A stretch of 64,000 nt of DNA from Bartonella rochalimae ATCC BAA-1498 (lineage in GTDB: Bacteria > Pseudomonadota > Alphaproteobacteria > Rhizobiales > Rhizobiaceae), in NCBI RefSeq assembly GCF_000706645.1, contig NZ_KL407338.1:15405-79404 (forward strand). Direction: 5' to 3'. Of the stretch, positions 49,140-58,798 are shown one piece after another (position 1 is the stretch's first letter; each line of letters begins with the position of its first letter). The notes below the pieces were generated by a model, which had not been told where the DNA came from, searched no databases, and saw only the letters and a program-made list of their open reading frames with translations. A program made the position numbers and the translations under genes.

Positions 49140-50047
49140 AGTGATCTCCTTAGGTAAGATTTAGAAGATTTCATTTTCTTTGTGAAGTTCACAATCACTT
49201 CTGTTAGGGGACGATCTGTTAAGCTAACCTGGTAAGTCCATCCTTGATGTAAGCAAAAATCTATTAATTTTTGTCGTCTTTCTTGATAGAGCTTGTGATA
49301 ATTTTTACGCAAGTTTTCTGCTTTTCTCACGAGGAGTTTTTCTTTTGTTTCAGGATCAAAAAATTCTGTATGGCCTGTATAAGGGAAATGTTCTTCTGCT
49401 GGGTCGGTGACTTCAATGAGATGTGCATTGACTTGTTTTGTCTTTAAAACTGTCAGATGATCGATAATTTTTTCAGGATGATCAAGAAAGTCACTCATTA
49501 TGATGGCTTGTGAAAAACGCGTTACAGTTGAGAAATTTGGAAATGAATTTTCAATTTGATGATTCGTTAAAGCTAAAGCCATACGCTCTATGACATTAGA
49601 GGATATAGTTGGAGCCATTAATTCAGGAATAGCAATATATTCGCCACTTTTTGCAAGAATTTTTGCTAATGCAAGGGAAAGAATGATGGCATGATTGCCT
49701 TTAGAGATTTTTGAAAAGCATGAACAATATTGCATAGAAGCACTTTGATCGGGCCAAATCCAAACGGTTTGCATCCTTTCCAATTCACGTTCACGTAGGT
49801 AGATATGTTCATCACGCGCTGAACGACGCCAGTCAATATGTGCGATGGATTCACCTTGCACATAAGGACGAAATTGCCAGAAATTTTCTCCATTGCCGTG
49901 TTTGCGTTGACCATGTCTTCCGGTTATTAATGTATTGGCAAGACGATTTGCTTGTAAAAGGAAATAGGGCATATTAGCTGCATCTTTCTGTAATGTTGCA
50001 GCAAGTGATTGTGGGCTTTCTCTAAAAGTTTGTTTGCCAATAGTCAT
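49136..50047 (-). CDS. DUF58 domain protein
   Basis: A 303-residue cytoplasmic protein of the DUF58 family, partner of MoxR ATPases. It has the signature DWRRSARDEHIYLRERELE near residue 82 and an N-terminal RHGQRKHGNGENFWQFRPY. A vWA-like fold follows, with WIWPDQSASM where the metal-site motif DxSxS should be (here D-Q-S-A-S). No transmembrane helix is seen. It shares one base with the moxR stop (TGATG) and overlaps the DUF4159 start, so the operon is translationally coupled. Confidence 0.85.
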   Translation of the reverse strand: MTIGKQTFRESPQSLAATLQKDAANMPYFLLQANRLANTLITGRHGQRKHGNGENFWQFRPYVQGESIAHIDWRRSARDEHIYLRERELERMQTVWIWPDQSASMQYCSCFSKISKGNHAIILSLALAKILAKSGEYIAIPELMAPTISSNVIERMALALTNHQIENSFPNFSTVTRFSQAIIMSDFLDHPEKIIDHLTVLKTKQVNAHLIEVTDPAEEHFPYTGHTEFFDPETKEKLLVRKAENLRKNYHKLYQERRQKLIDFCLHQGWTYQVSLTDRPLTEVIVNFTKKMKSSKSYLRRSL

Positions 50048-51078
50048 CAGAGGGAATCTTTCATGAGATTAGCAATAATTTCTTTTATAGTTATATTTTC
50101 AGCATGTGCAGAAAAATTAAGTGCCATACGATGTTGTAAAACAGGTTGGGCGAGTGCTTGAACATCATCAAGTGAAGGAGCTAGACGTCCGTAGTAAAGG
50201 GCACGGGCACGAACGCATAGTGAAAGTGCTTGTGATGCCCGAGGACCAGGGCCCCAAGAAATATAAGTGTTTGCAAGGGAATTATCTTTATGAGGACGAG
50301 CTGAACGCACTAACTTCAAAATAGCTTCGACAACGCTTTCAGAAATTGGCATTTGGCGGACAATTTTTTGGATTTTTTGTAATTTTTTAATAGATAAAAC
50401 GGGTTTTGCAATTTGGTTTTTTTTACCTGTCGTTTCTAAGATAATACGCCGTTCTGTCGCTAAATCAGGATAGTCAATGTCAATTTGCATTAAAAAGCGA
50501 TCGAGTTGCGCTTCAGGAAGAGGATAAGTTCCTTCTTGTTCAATAGGATTTTGAGTTGCAAGCACATGAAAGGGTTTTGGTAGGTCATAACGTGTTCCAG
50601 CAATAGTGACATGGTATTCTTGCATGGCTTGTAAAAGGGCTGATTGGGTGCGAGGCGAAGCGCGGTTGATTTCATCGGCCATGAGAAGCTGAGTAAAGAT
50701 AGGACCTTGAATATAACGGAAAGAACGTTGACCATTCTTATCTGAATCCATGATCTCAGAACCAATAATATCTGATGGCATTAAATCTGGTGTAAATTGG
50801 ATGCGTTTTGCATCAAGTCCCAAGACGATTCCAAGTGTTTCAACAAGACGCGTCTTAGCAAGTCCCGGAACACCAACAAGAAGAGCGTGTCCACCTGCTA
50901 AAATAGCTGTTAAGGTGTATTCAATTACGTGACTTTGTCCAAAAATAACTTTGTCAATTGCTTTTTGTAGAATATCGAGCTCTTTGTGTGCTTCATCAAT
51001 ATCTTTAATAATTAATGAGGCATCATCATTGATACTCGCCTTTTCAGTAGAATGGGATAATGTATCATATTGACTCAT
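50047..51078 (-). CDS. MoxR-family AAA+ ATPase
   Basis: MoxR ATPases act as chaperones that insert metal or remodel vWA-domain partners. The 343-residue protein has Walker A LVGVPGLAKTR near residue 67 and Walker B LLMADEINRASPRTQSALLQ. Sensor 1 lies in FHVLATQNPIEQEGTYPLPE, and the C-terminal lid includes YISWGPGPRASQAL. It is the first gene of the moxR-DUF58-DUF4159-membrane operon; the promoter should be within the 250 bases before it. Confidence 0.93.
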   Translation of the reverse strand: MSQYDTLSHSTEKASINDDASLIIKDIDEAHKELDILQKAIDKVIFGQSHVIEYTLTAILAGGHALLVGVPGLAKTRLVETLGIVLGLDAKRIQFTPDLMPSDIIGSEIMDSDKNGQRSFRYIQGPIFTQLLMADEINRASPRTQSALLQAMQEYHVTIAGTRYDLPKPFHVLATQNPIEQEGTYPLPEAQLDRFLMQIDIDYPDLATERRIILETTGKKNQIAKPVLSIKKLQKIQKIVRQMPISESVVEAILKLVRSARPHKDNSLANTYISWGPGPRASQALSLCVRARALYYGRLAPSLDDVQALAQPVLQHRMALNFSAHAENITIKEIIANLMKDSL

Positions 51079-51331
51079 ATTTTTTCCTTAAAGCCATGTG
51101 TCGTAAAATGAGAATTTCTTTTATATGATTATAAATCTTTTCATGATTTGTAACAGAAAATGAAAAGAAAAGAAGCGTGATAAGCTGTTTTTTTATCTCT
51201 TCGCACAAATTAAGAATATTTTTATGGAGAAAGAGTGTGGTTTATAAAAAATATATTATGCATTGTATTTATTGAAATATAAAAGTTTGAAAGGGAATAA
51301 TGAAAATTTGTTGAAAGGTTAAAGGGTGAAT

Positions 51332-52579
51332 GTGACACACAATTTCAAACAGGTTGCATGGTTGCAGTCTAGCAATATTCAAACACTTCTTCGTGTTTTA
51401 TCAATGGATGGTGAGGAAGCCCGTGTTGTTGGTGGTGCTGTACGGAATCAACTTTTGCAACAGCCTATCAGTGATATTGATATTGCAACAACCTGTTTGC
51501 CGCAGCAGATTATAAAGCGTGTAGAAGAAGTAGGATTTAAAGCTATTCCTACAGGAATTAATTTTGGTACAGTAACAGTAGTTGGTGAATCGTGCTCTTA
51601 TGAGGTGACAACACTTCGCTCTGATATTCAGACGGATGGTCGTCATGCGGAAGTTGTCTTCAGCCGCGATTGGAAAAAAGATGCTGAACGTCGAGATTTT
51701 ACTATCAATGCACTTTATTGTAATGCGGCCGGTGAGATCTATGATGAAGTAGGAGGTTTAAACGATATTGCAACTCGGACTGTTCGTTTTATTGGTGTTG
51801 CAGAGCAGCGTATTTGTGAAGATTATTTACGTATTTTGCGTTTTTTTCGCTTTTTTGCTTGGTATGGAATAGGGCGTCCTGATGCAGAAGGGTTGAAAGC
51901 GTGTACGCGTTTAAAACATGGTTTACACAAACTTTCACCAGAGCGTATTTGGGGAGAAATGAAAAAACTTCTGACTGCTTTGGATCCAACACGTGCTCTT
52001 TTATGGATGCGTCAAAGTGGAATTTTGACGTTCATTTTACCTGAGACAGAAAGGTGGGGGATCGATGCAATCCACTCACTTATTAAAACAGAGCAAGCTT
52101 TTGATTGGGAGGTTGATCCGTTTTTGCGGCTAGAAAGCCTTATTCCTCCTGATGTTATGCGTCTTCATGATATGGCACGTCGTTTACATTTATCGAATAA
52201 AGAAAAAATACGGTTAAAGGAATGGGCGGAACTAGAACTGATTAACTATGACTGTCCAGATATTCTTATGCAAAGACTGATTTATTTTTATGGTCGGCAA
52301 CCAGTTTTAGATCAATTAGCTTTGTCTTTAGCAGCTGCACGGGATCACACCTTAAAGGACAGCAAAGCGGTTCAAAAAGAAGAATGTTATATCAGGCTTT
52401 ATCAACTTGCTCGAAAATGGCAAATTCCAACTTTTCCTATTAGTGGCAAGGATTTATTGGAAAGAGGGCTGGTAAAAGGGAAGTTTTTAGGAAAAAAACT
52501 CAAAGAATTGGAATCATTATGGGTCGAAAGCGGCTTTTTGATTGATCGTAATAAATTATTAGAAAAAATTGAGCAGTAA
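51332..52579 (+). CDS. cca: CCA tRNA nucleotidyltransferase (poly(A)-polymerase-like)
   Basis: This class II nucleotidyltransferase repairs or adds CCA to tRNA 3' ends. About 415 residues carry the head domain with RVVGGAVRNQLLQQPISDID (the GG-x-VR motif and first DxD), DIQTDGRHAEVVFSRDWKKD and RRDFTINALYCNAAG. The neck follows, with EDYLRILRFFRFFAWYG. The frame begins with a GTG at 51326, but a second GTG six bases on (51332) has AAAGG at better spacing. It lies upstream of the divergent moxR operon, an order conserved in Rhizobiales. Confidence 0.92.
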   Translation: MTHNFKQVAWLQSSNIQTLLRVLSMDGEEARVVGGAVRNQLLQQPISDIDIATTCLPQQIIKRVEEVGFKAIPTGINFGTVTVVGESCSYEVTTLRSDIQTDGRHAEVVFSRDWKKDAERRDFTINALYCNAAGEIYDEVGGLNDIATRTVRFIGVAEQRICEDYLRILRFFRFFAWYGIGRPDAEGLKACTRLKHGLHKLSPERIWGEMKKLLTALDPTRALLWMRQSGILTFILPETERWGIDAIHSLIKTEQAFDWEVDPFLRLESLIPPDVMRLHDMARRLHLSNKEKIRLKEWAELELINYDCPDILMQRLIYFYGRQPVLDQLALSLAAARDHTLKDSKAVQKEECYIRLYQLARKWQIPTFPISGKDLLERGLVKGKFLGKKLKELESLWVESGFLIDRNKLLEKIEQ

Positions 52580-52856
52580 TATTCTGTGTTTTGTTAGGAG
52601 TTTTTTGAAATTTTCTTTTTATAGATTTTTTTGTTATTTGGTGTGTGATTATGCAATTTTATCGTAATGTAATTATTTGCAGCGTGAAAAATATGTTTTT
52701 GTTAATATCATTTCGTAAAGTTGTTTTAACAATAGGATAATTGAACTTAACAATTTTCATTTTTTCAATGTAATTTCTATCATCTGTTAAAAATTGTATC
52801 ATTTGGTAAGATAACTTCTGTCATGAAGATTGGCCAGGCTGTAAGATTTAGTTTTA

Positions 52857-53333
52857 TTATAAGGCTTGTCCTATTTCATTATAACCAATTTGACGAAGTG
52901 CCTCTCCTGTTACCATAGCGACGCTTATTGCAAGATTCAAAGAGCGTGCGTGTGGTAGCATGGGAATGGTTAATGCATAATCTGCTGCTTTATAAACATA
53001 ATCGGGGACACCTGCTGATTCACGGCCAAAAAGTAAAACATCGTTTTTCTGATAATATATTTCTGTGTAATAGGTTTGTGCTTTTGTACTTAAGAGCAAA
53101 AGACGACGATTAAAGCGCTGCATGGTATCAATAAAACTCTGCCAATCAAGGTGACGTTCTAAGGACGCGCGTTCAAGGTAATCCATACCTGCACGTTTAA
53201 GATTGCGATCGGATAGATTAAAGCCTGCAGGTTCAATAATGTGTACATGCAGACCAAAACAAGCGCTAAGGCGTAAGATTGTTCCTGTGTTACCGGCAAT
53301 ATCAGGTTGAAAAAGAGCGATGTGAAGTGTCAT
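52857..53333 (-). CDS. trmL: tRNA (cytidine(34)-2'-O)-methyltransferase
   Basis: TrmL methylates the wobble ribose of tRNA-Leu species. The 158-residue SPOUT protein has LFQPDIAGNTGTILRLSACF at the N-terminus, the catalytic-region AGMDYLERASLERHLDWQSF, and the knot motifs VLLFGRESAGVPDYVY and LTIPMLPHARSLNLAISVAM. Its size is normal. A decayed petC on the other strand begins about 250 bases upstream. Confidence 0.93.
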   Translation of the reverse strand: MTLHIALFQPDIAGNTGTILRLSACFGLHVHIIEPAGFNLSDRNLKRAGMDYLERASLERHLDWQSFIDTMQRFNRRLLLLSTKAQTYYTEIYYQKNDVLLFGRESAGVPDYVYKAADYALTIPMLPHARSLNLAISVAMVTGEALRQIGYNEIGQAL

Positions 53334-53582
53334 ATTGAATATTTGTAAACTGATTTATAAAGAAGTCATTTATAGCGATAGTGATTTTAAAGAGATAGTT
53401 TTAATTTATTGATTCAATAGAATACAATCAGCATATATGAAAAGATTTTTTTGAAGGTTATTTTTATGTTTATGGCGCAAAAGAGGAGGAGATAAAAAAT
53501 TGAAATCAGTAAAATTTATATGATACGAAAGTAGATAATTCATATTTTTTTCAAAGCTTTGCCAAAAATATCATGAATATAA

Positions 53583-54313
53583 AGAGAATATGTTTTTTCC
53601 TTTGTATGTGCCTCAAAAATAAGATTAGAATTTTTGGGGCCCTTTGGTATTTATGCTAAAGGGTCATTGTGGCCCGGGCTGGAAGCAATATGTGTTTGTT
53701 ACGATGGGCTCAAATATATATCTTTTCACGATTTAAAGGTACTGGGTTATGATCAGGAATAGATTAAAGTTTTGTATGTAATATGAAAGAGGTGATGGTT
53801 CTCATCGAGAAGAAAAGTTTTTAAAGAAATCTGGTATTGTGTCAGATTATTTTCCTTTTCCTTTTGCTAATCCTAAAGAAGCCAAATTTATGTATAATGG
53901 TTGCTAAACCTCCTGGTTTATTATTGATGACACGGACGCGCTTTTTTCTTTATCATTCTTTGCTTTAATTATTGATGTTTGATCAATTATAATTTTGATT
54001 ATATTACAGCTCTTTAAACAGGGATATCATGAGACTTTAAAGGATAAAAAATTGCTAAAGGTTATTGGTATAATCCTTATTTTATTGTAGGGATATTTTG
54101 GCTTATGGTGTCTCCTTTAAAGAATATTCTTGTTTCTTATGAGAATGAAATAACAGAAGTGCATTATGGTGAGGTGTTTAATTTTTAATATGGGCTGCTG
54201 CTTCCCATATGGAAATTCGTAAGAAAGCTGGTTTTCGTATTATTTTTCATTATTTGGGAGTGCTTGTTTATAATATGAAAAGAAGAATTTGATCTGATCT
54301 AGTAAGGATTTAA
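53583..54313 (+). pseudogene. petC: Cytochrome c1 (petC) pseudogene
   Basis: Three frames together retrace cytochrome c1. Frame one gives FLGPFGIYAKGSLWPGLEA then VCVCYDGLKYISFHDL, where the heme motif should read CxxCH; here the second C is followed by Tyr. Frame two gives SGIVSDYFPFPFANPKEAKF, the conserved c1 segment. Another frame gives AKPPGLLLMTRTR. Further on come YWYNPYFIVGIFWLMVSPL and the C-terminal ASHMEIRKKAGFRIIFHYLG before the membrane anchor. Stops and frameshifts occur throughout. No petA or petB lies upstream; the 250 bases to trmL are too short for them. Confidence 0.82.
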
Positions 54314-54415
54314 AGAAAAATGAACACACAGAATAAGCTGTTTCAGAAACGCAGAGGGAACAAATTTTATAATGATGCATTGAGGATTTATAAAGTAAAA
54401 ACGGAGAATTATAAA

Positions 54416-54862
54416 ATGAAGAAAATTGTTTGCACTACTTTCGTGTCAATTTTTATGGTTTCTGGTGCGTATGCTCAGTCTTTTACAACGACAACACCTT
54501 GTGAAAATGAAGTGATTTCATCAACAGGTATTGTACAGATTGGTTCAGATATTGCTGCGCGTTATATTACGCCTTCAGCAACTGATTTTGTTGCTTCAAG
54601 CCTTATTGGTGCTAATGTATACAATATGGAAGATGAAAATATTGGTGAAGTGAAAGATATTATTTTGCGTGAAAATAATGTCGAAGGAATTGTCATTGGT
54701 ATTGGTGGTTTTCTTGGTATAGGAGAACGTTATATAGTTGTTTCTCCTGATACAATTCAGAAAACAAACGATTATGGTAAATGGAAATTTATTATCAATG
54801 CAACAAAAGATTCCTTAAAAGGCGCTCCAGAATTTAAATATGAAGGTTATTGGAATCGTTAA
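54416..54862 (+). CDS. Secreted PRC-barrel domain protein
   Basis: A 148-residue protein with a signal peptide (MKKIVCTTFVSIFMVSGAYA, cleavage after AYA). A PRC-barrel domain follows: DFVASSLIGANVYNMEDENI, with GEVKDIILRENN and VEGIVIGIGGFLGIGERYIV. The frame runs back to 54320, but GGAG ten bases before the ATG at 54416 and the fit to a signal peptide decide the start. Periplasmic PRC-barrel proteins are common in Rhizobiales, with unknown ligands. It follows the petC remnant. Confidence 0.8.
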   Translation: MKKIVCTTFVSIFMVSGAYAQSFTTTTPCENEVISSTGIVQIGSDIAARYITPSATDFVASSLIGANVYNMEDENIGEVKDIILRENNVEGIVIGIGGFLGIGERYIVVSPDTIQKTNDYGKWKFIINATKDSLKGAPEFKYEGYWNR

Positions 54863-54880
54863 TTTTGTCTTATCAGAAAT

Positions 54881-54911
54881 AAAATAGCCGTTTATAACGC
54901 GGCTATTTTAT
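54881..54911. terminator. Terminator between PRC-barrel gene and ychF
   Basis: AAAATAGCCG and CGGCTATTTT form a perfect 10-bp stem in the gap between convergent genes, ending in T and A runs, so it can serve both sides. Confidence 0.85.
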
Positions 54912-54997
54912 TTGAAAGTTTTCTTAAAAACATAGAAAGAGTTGATACAAAGACGAATTTTATGGAGGATTAAGATTTAAGACTTTAAAGGAGTGTA

Positions 54998-56101
54998 TTA
55001 AGTATTGTGCTTAAACAATATGATATCACCATCTTGCACAATATATTCTTTACCTTCATCGCGCGCTTTTCCTGCTTCTTTTGCTCCGTTTTCTCCACCA
55101 AAAGCAATATAATCTTCGTAGCTAATAGTTTGTGCACGAATGAAGCCACGTTCAAAATCTGAATGAATAACACCAGCAGCTTGCGGTGCTTTTACTCCGC
55201 GCACAATTGTCCATGCTCGTGTTTCTTTAGGGCCACAAGTAAAGTAAGTAATGAGGTTAAGTAAATCATAGCCAGTGCGAATGAGTCTATTAAGCCCGGG
55301 TTCAGAAAGCCCTAAAGCCTTAAGATATTCTAACGCTTCTTCATCAGTAAGTTGGGCAATTTCAGCTTCAATGGAAGCGGCAATGACAATAGCTTGTGCA
55401 TTCTGTGCTGTTGCCATTTTCTCAACTGCTTGGGTAAAGTCGTTACCATGAGCGGCCTCACTTTCACTGACATTGCAAACATAGAGAACGGGTTTTGATG
55501 TTAAAAGATTCAAACCATTAAGAATGCACCGTTCATCGGCAGAAATATCTTTAAGCATTAACCGTACAGGGTGTCCTGTTTGCAGCAATTTTAATGCAGC
55601 TTCCATGATAGGGAGAATAGCGAGCGCTTCTTTATCTTTTCCGGTTGCACGTTTGCGAATTTGTATGATTCGCCGTTCAAGACTTTCAAGATCTGAAAGC
55701 ATAAGTTCTGTTTCAACGGTTGTAGCATCAGAAATAGGATCAATGCGTCCTTCTACATGTGTAATATTTTCATCTTGAAAACATCGTAAGACATGGATAA
55801 TGGCATCAACTTCGCGAATATTCGCTAAAAATTTATTTCCTAAACCTTCACCTTTTGAAGCTCCACGTACAAGTCCCGCAATATCAACAAAACTAATACG
55901 TGTAGGAATTATTTCTTTTGATCCAGCGATAGAGGCGACTTTTTTCATCCGTAGATCTGGGACAGCAACTTCACCGGTATTAGGTTCAATCGTGCAAAAA
56001 GGATAATTGGCAGCTTGTGCTGCAGCTGTTTTTGTTAATGCATTAAAGAGAGTTGATTTCCCAACATTAGGTAATCCAACAATACCGCATTTAAAGCCCA
56101 T
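54998..56101 (-). CDS. ychF: Ribosome-binding ATPase YchF
   Basis: YchF is an Obg-family P-loop protein that prefers ATP and binds the ribosome. The 367-residue protein has G1 GIVGLPNVGKSTLFNAL, G3 FVDIAGLVRGASKGEGLGN, the G4-position NxxE motif in YVCNVSESEA (NVSE, not the GTPase NKxD), and a C-terminal TGS domain ending VQDGDIILFKHNT. The conserved order near rplY and pth is kept with two genes in between on the other strand. Confidence 0.95.
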   Translation of the reverse strand: MGFKCGIVGLPNVGKSTLFNALTKTAAAQAANYPFCTIEPNTGEVAVPDLRMKKVASIAGSKEIIPTRISFVDIAGLVRGASKGEGLGNKFLANIREVDAIIHVLRCFQDENITHVEGRIDPISDATTVETELMLSDLESLERRIIQIRKRATGKDKEALAILPIMEAALKLLQTGHPVRLMLKDISADERCILNGLNLLTSKPVLYVCNVSESEAAHGNDFTQAVEKMATAQNAQAIVIAASIEAEIAQLTDEEALEYLKALGLSEPGLNRLIRTGYDLLNLITYFTCGPKETRAWTIVRGVKAPQAAGVIHSDFERGFIRAQTISYEDYIAFGGENGAKEAGKARDEGKEYIVQDGDIILFKHNT

Positions 56102-56350
56102 AGATTCTCTTTCTTTGTTGATCGTAATTTATTTTTGTGGTCAAGATAAAGCTTTGTTAGTGTTTCTATAGCACGTTTTGAAAAGAGATCTAGTCTACAG
56201 TTGTTGTGATAGTATGAAAAAATAGACTGAATAATTGCATAATTTTTTTTATATTACATTATTGAATAATGGTTGTACTCATAAATATTAACAGTGCATT
56301 AAGTTTTTCATAGTATGCAAAATTTTCGAAAATAAGTAATCGGAGAAAAT

Positions 56351-57040
56351 ATGAGATTGTTATCTCGTCGAACTTTTTTAATAGCAACGCCTTTGGCTTT
56401 GGCTGGATGTCTTACACGTCAATCAAATATGTCTATTTTTTCTCAACAGGACCAGTATATTCCACCGGAAATACTTGATTTATATGGGCCTGTAACAAAT
56501 GAACCTTATTTTTTACCTGCAGTTAATCTTTCAATAATTGATCCAAAATTTTGGCGTCAACAAGTTAATTATCATACAGATTATTCTTCTGGTACATTAG
56601 TTGTAGATACTCAAGCATGTTTTCTTTATCTGATTGGTGAAAATGGCACAGCTTTACGTTATGGTATTGGTGTTGGCAAAGAAGGGTTGGCATTTACAGG
56701 TGTTGGAATTGTACAATATAAGCGCCGGTGGCCGCGTTGGGCTCCTACTAAGGCAATGATGGAGCGTGAACCAGAACGTTATGGACATTTAGGGCAGGGT
56801 ATGCCTCCTGGTCCTGAGAATCCGTTAGGTGCACGAGCTTTTTATCTTTTCAAAAATGGGAAAGATACCCTTTTCCGTATTCATGGTTCACATGAAGCTT
56901 GGTCAATTGGTCGTGCTATTTCTAGTGGATGTATTCGTCTACTCAATCAAGATATTATTGATCTTTATAATCGTGTTCCTGATGGTTCACGTGTAGTGGT
57001 ATTGCAGAATAGCGAAAATACATCAAGCGGGCTTATTTAA
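56351..57040 (+). CDS. L,D-transpeptidase lipoprotein (YkuD/ErfK)
   Basis: This enzyme forms 3-3 peptidoglycan cross-links or anchors lipoproteins. The 229-residue precursor has the lipobox TPLALAGC (Cys20), preceded by a twin-arginine-like SRRTFLI. The YkuD domain covers about residues 75-220 and has IHGSHEAWSIGRAISSGCIR, with the catalytic HGS histidine and SGCIRL cysteine. It is exported and would be tethered to a membrane. An alternative reading is a Tat-type signal without lipidation. Confidence 0.88.
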   Translation: MRLLSRRTFLIATPLALAGCLTRQSNMSIFSQQDQYIPPEILDLYGPVTNEPYFLPAVNLSIIDPKFWRQQVNYHTDYSSGTLVVDTQACFLYLIGENGTALRYGIGVGKEGLAFTGVGIVQYKRRWPRWAPTKAMMEREPERYGHLGQGMPPGPENPLGARAFYLFKNGKDTLFRIHGSHEAWSIGRAISSGCIRLLNQDIIDLYNRVPDGSRVVVLQNSENTSSGLI

Positions 57041-57144
57041 TCATAATAAGTTATAAGATTTATTCGCTGAGTTTCATATTTCATTCAACTTTGATCCTTT
57101 CCTTCAGAGAAAAATATCAAAGGGTGTGAGTATGTCTTTTGTAT

Positions 57145-57738
57145 TCAAGAAAGATGATGCTTTGTTGTAAATTTTTCCATTGCCAATGTAATTTTATTCA
57201 TAAAACAATTATTGTTTCTTTTTATTAAGAGTTCCATGTTATTTGCGATTGCATCTAGTAAAGGGGTTAACCATTCTTGATCGGATTTTGTAAAATTTCC
57301 CAAAACATACTGGTTAACCAGCTCTTTGGGACCAGGATGTCCAATCCCTAAGCGTAGACGGCAGTAGTTGGTGCCGCAATGACTATCAATAGACTTTATA
57401 CCGTTATGTCCATTACTTCCTCCTCCGATTTTTATTCTTATTTTACCAGGTGGTAAATCTAGTTCATCGTAAATGACAATAAGATTATTCAAGTCTAATT
57501 TATAAAACCGCAAGGCTTCGCCAATTGATTGACCAGACAAATTCATAAAAGTTTGCGGTTTTATAAGAATAATTTTTTCATCATTTATAAAGCCGTTTGA
57601 GATTTCAGCCTGAAATTTTTTTGACCATGGAGAAAATGAAAAGATTTGGTGAATAACATTAATAGCCATAAAACCAATATTATGGCGATTATTATTATAG
57701 TGAGAACCGGGGTTGCCAAGACCAGCAATGAGCAACAT
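57145..57738 (-). CDS. pth: Peptidyl-tRNA hydrolase
   Basis: Pth releases peptidyl groups from dropped tRNAs. From the ATG at 57738, which has GGAGG five bases before it, the protein is 197 residues and begins [20 protein letters not shown]. The catalytic His is in NRHNIGF, the Asn and Asp of the site in [12 protein letters not shown] and [21 protein letters not shown] segments, then [13 protein letters not shown]. The frame continues to 57768. It follows rplY by about 70 bases, the standard pair. Confidence 0.95.
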   Translation of the reverse strand: MLLIAGLGNPGSHYNNNRHNIGFMAINVIHQIFSFSPWSKKFQAEISNGFINDEKIILIKPQTFMNLSGQSIGEALRFYKLDLNNLIVIYDELDLPPGKIRIKIGGGSNGHNGIKSIDSHCGTNYCRLRLGIGHPGPKELVNQYVLGNFTKSDQEWLTPLLDAIANNMELLIKRNNNCFMNKITLAMEKFTTKHHLS

Positions 57739-57806
57739 GTGCACCTCCGGTAAAGTATAAGAAAGCAAAAACTACTAAAAAGATAAGATCACATCTACTA
57801 AAGTTA

Positions 57807-58433
57807 TTAGGTTTTTGCGTTGTTTTCATTGTTCTCTTGTTCTGAAGAATTATCGCTCGCACTTACGTTAGCAGGAGCAGCGATGGTAGCGATTGTAAAG
57901 TCTCTTTCCTGAATAACTGGTACGACACCTTTTGGTAATTGTACTGCAGAAATATGAATAGAATCACCAATGGAATAACTGGAAAGATCAATCTCAATTG
58001 CTTCAGGGATAGCATGTGCTAATGCTGTACATTCAATTTCATGGCGCACAATGTTTAAGACACCACCTCGTTTAATTCCTGGAGCTATGTCTTCATTAAG
58101 GAAGTGTACAGGAATGTGCACATGAACGATAGATTTTGCTGAAATGCGTAAGAAATCTACGTGTATAGGAAAGTCACGGACAGGATCAAGTTGATAATCT
58201 TTTGGTAAAACTTGAATTTTTTGTTGATCAATTTCAATCGTTGCAACAGTAGTACGAAATCCCCCAGCATGAATTTTATGGAAAATATCTTTATAGGGGA
58301 CTGAAATTGCTAAAGGAGGCTGTTTATCACCATAAATAACAGCTGGAATAAGACCATTACGACGAAGTTCGCGGGAGGACCCCTTACCAACCCGCTCGCG
58401 TATTTCGGCTCTAAAAGTATAGCTTTTGCTCAT
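57807..58433 (-). CDS. rplY: 50S ribosomal protein L25/Ctc
   Basis: The 208-residue long form (Ctc/TL5 type) binds 5S rRNA. It begins [20 protein letters not shown] and has [17 protein letters not shown]; its C-terminal beta domain includes [20 protein letters not shown]. The frame extends to 58592, but AAGGAC seven bases before the ATG at 58433 and the family N-terminus fix this start. The tail ([20 protein letters not shown]) is polar and disordered. It heads the rplY-pth pair. Confidence 0.95.
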   Translation of the reverse strand: MSKSYTFRAEIRERVGKGSSRELRRNGLIPAVIYGDKQPPLAISVPYKDIFHKIHAGGFRTTVATIEIDQQKIQVLPKDYQLDPVRDFPIHVDFLRISAKSIVHVHIPVHFLNEDIAPGIKRGGVLNIVRHEIECTALAHAIPEAIEIDLSSYSIGDSIHISAVQLPKGVVPVIQERDFTIATIAAPANVSASDNSSEQENNENNAKT

Positions 58434-58798
58434 AACTAAAGTCCTTTTTATATAATTTTTATATAATTGGAGAATCATGAAAACCAGTAGTGGTTTTTGC
58501 ATGAATGCGAAGATATACGCTGTAAAACGGCGATTACCCCATTCTGTGTTGCCTCCAAGGGTGTCTACACAGAAGTTTGTTCTATAATTCAAACCATTTG
58601 GAGATGCAAGAGTTGAAGGAAAAATCCTTGGTTTCTACTTTTACAAAAGTATGCACGACAGATGCAGAATCAATATCAATTTTCAAAGATTGAATAATAG
58701 CTTTATGAAGGTAAGATCATCTTAGGTGAAGTGCCAAAATGTAGCATGTTGCATAAATCAGTTTCAGTACTCCTTGATTTTGAGGAATTATTGACAGC
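58434..58798. other. Intergenic region upstream of rplY
   Basis: 365 bases holding the rplY promoter side and the 5' edge of the adjacent pseudogene. I see no RNA gene and no supported ORF here; the frame reading into rplY from 58592 is not used. Confidence 0.35.
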
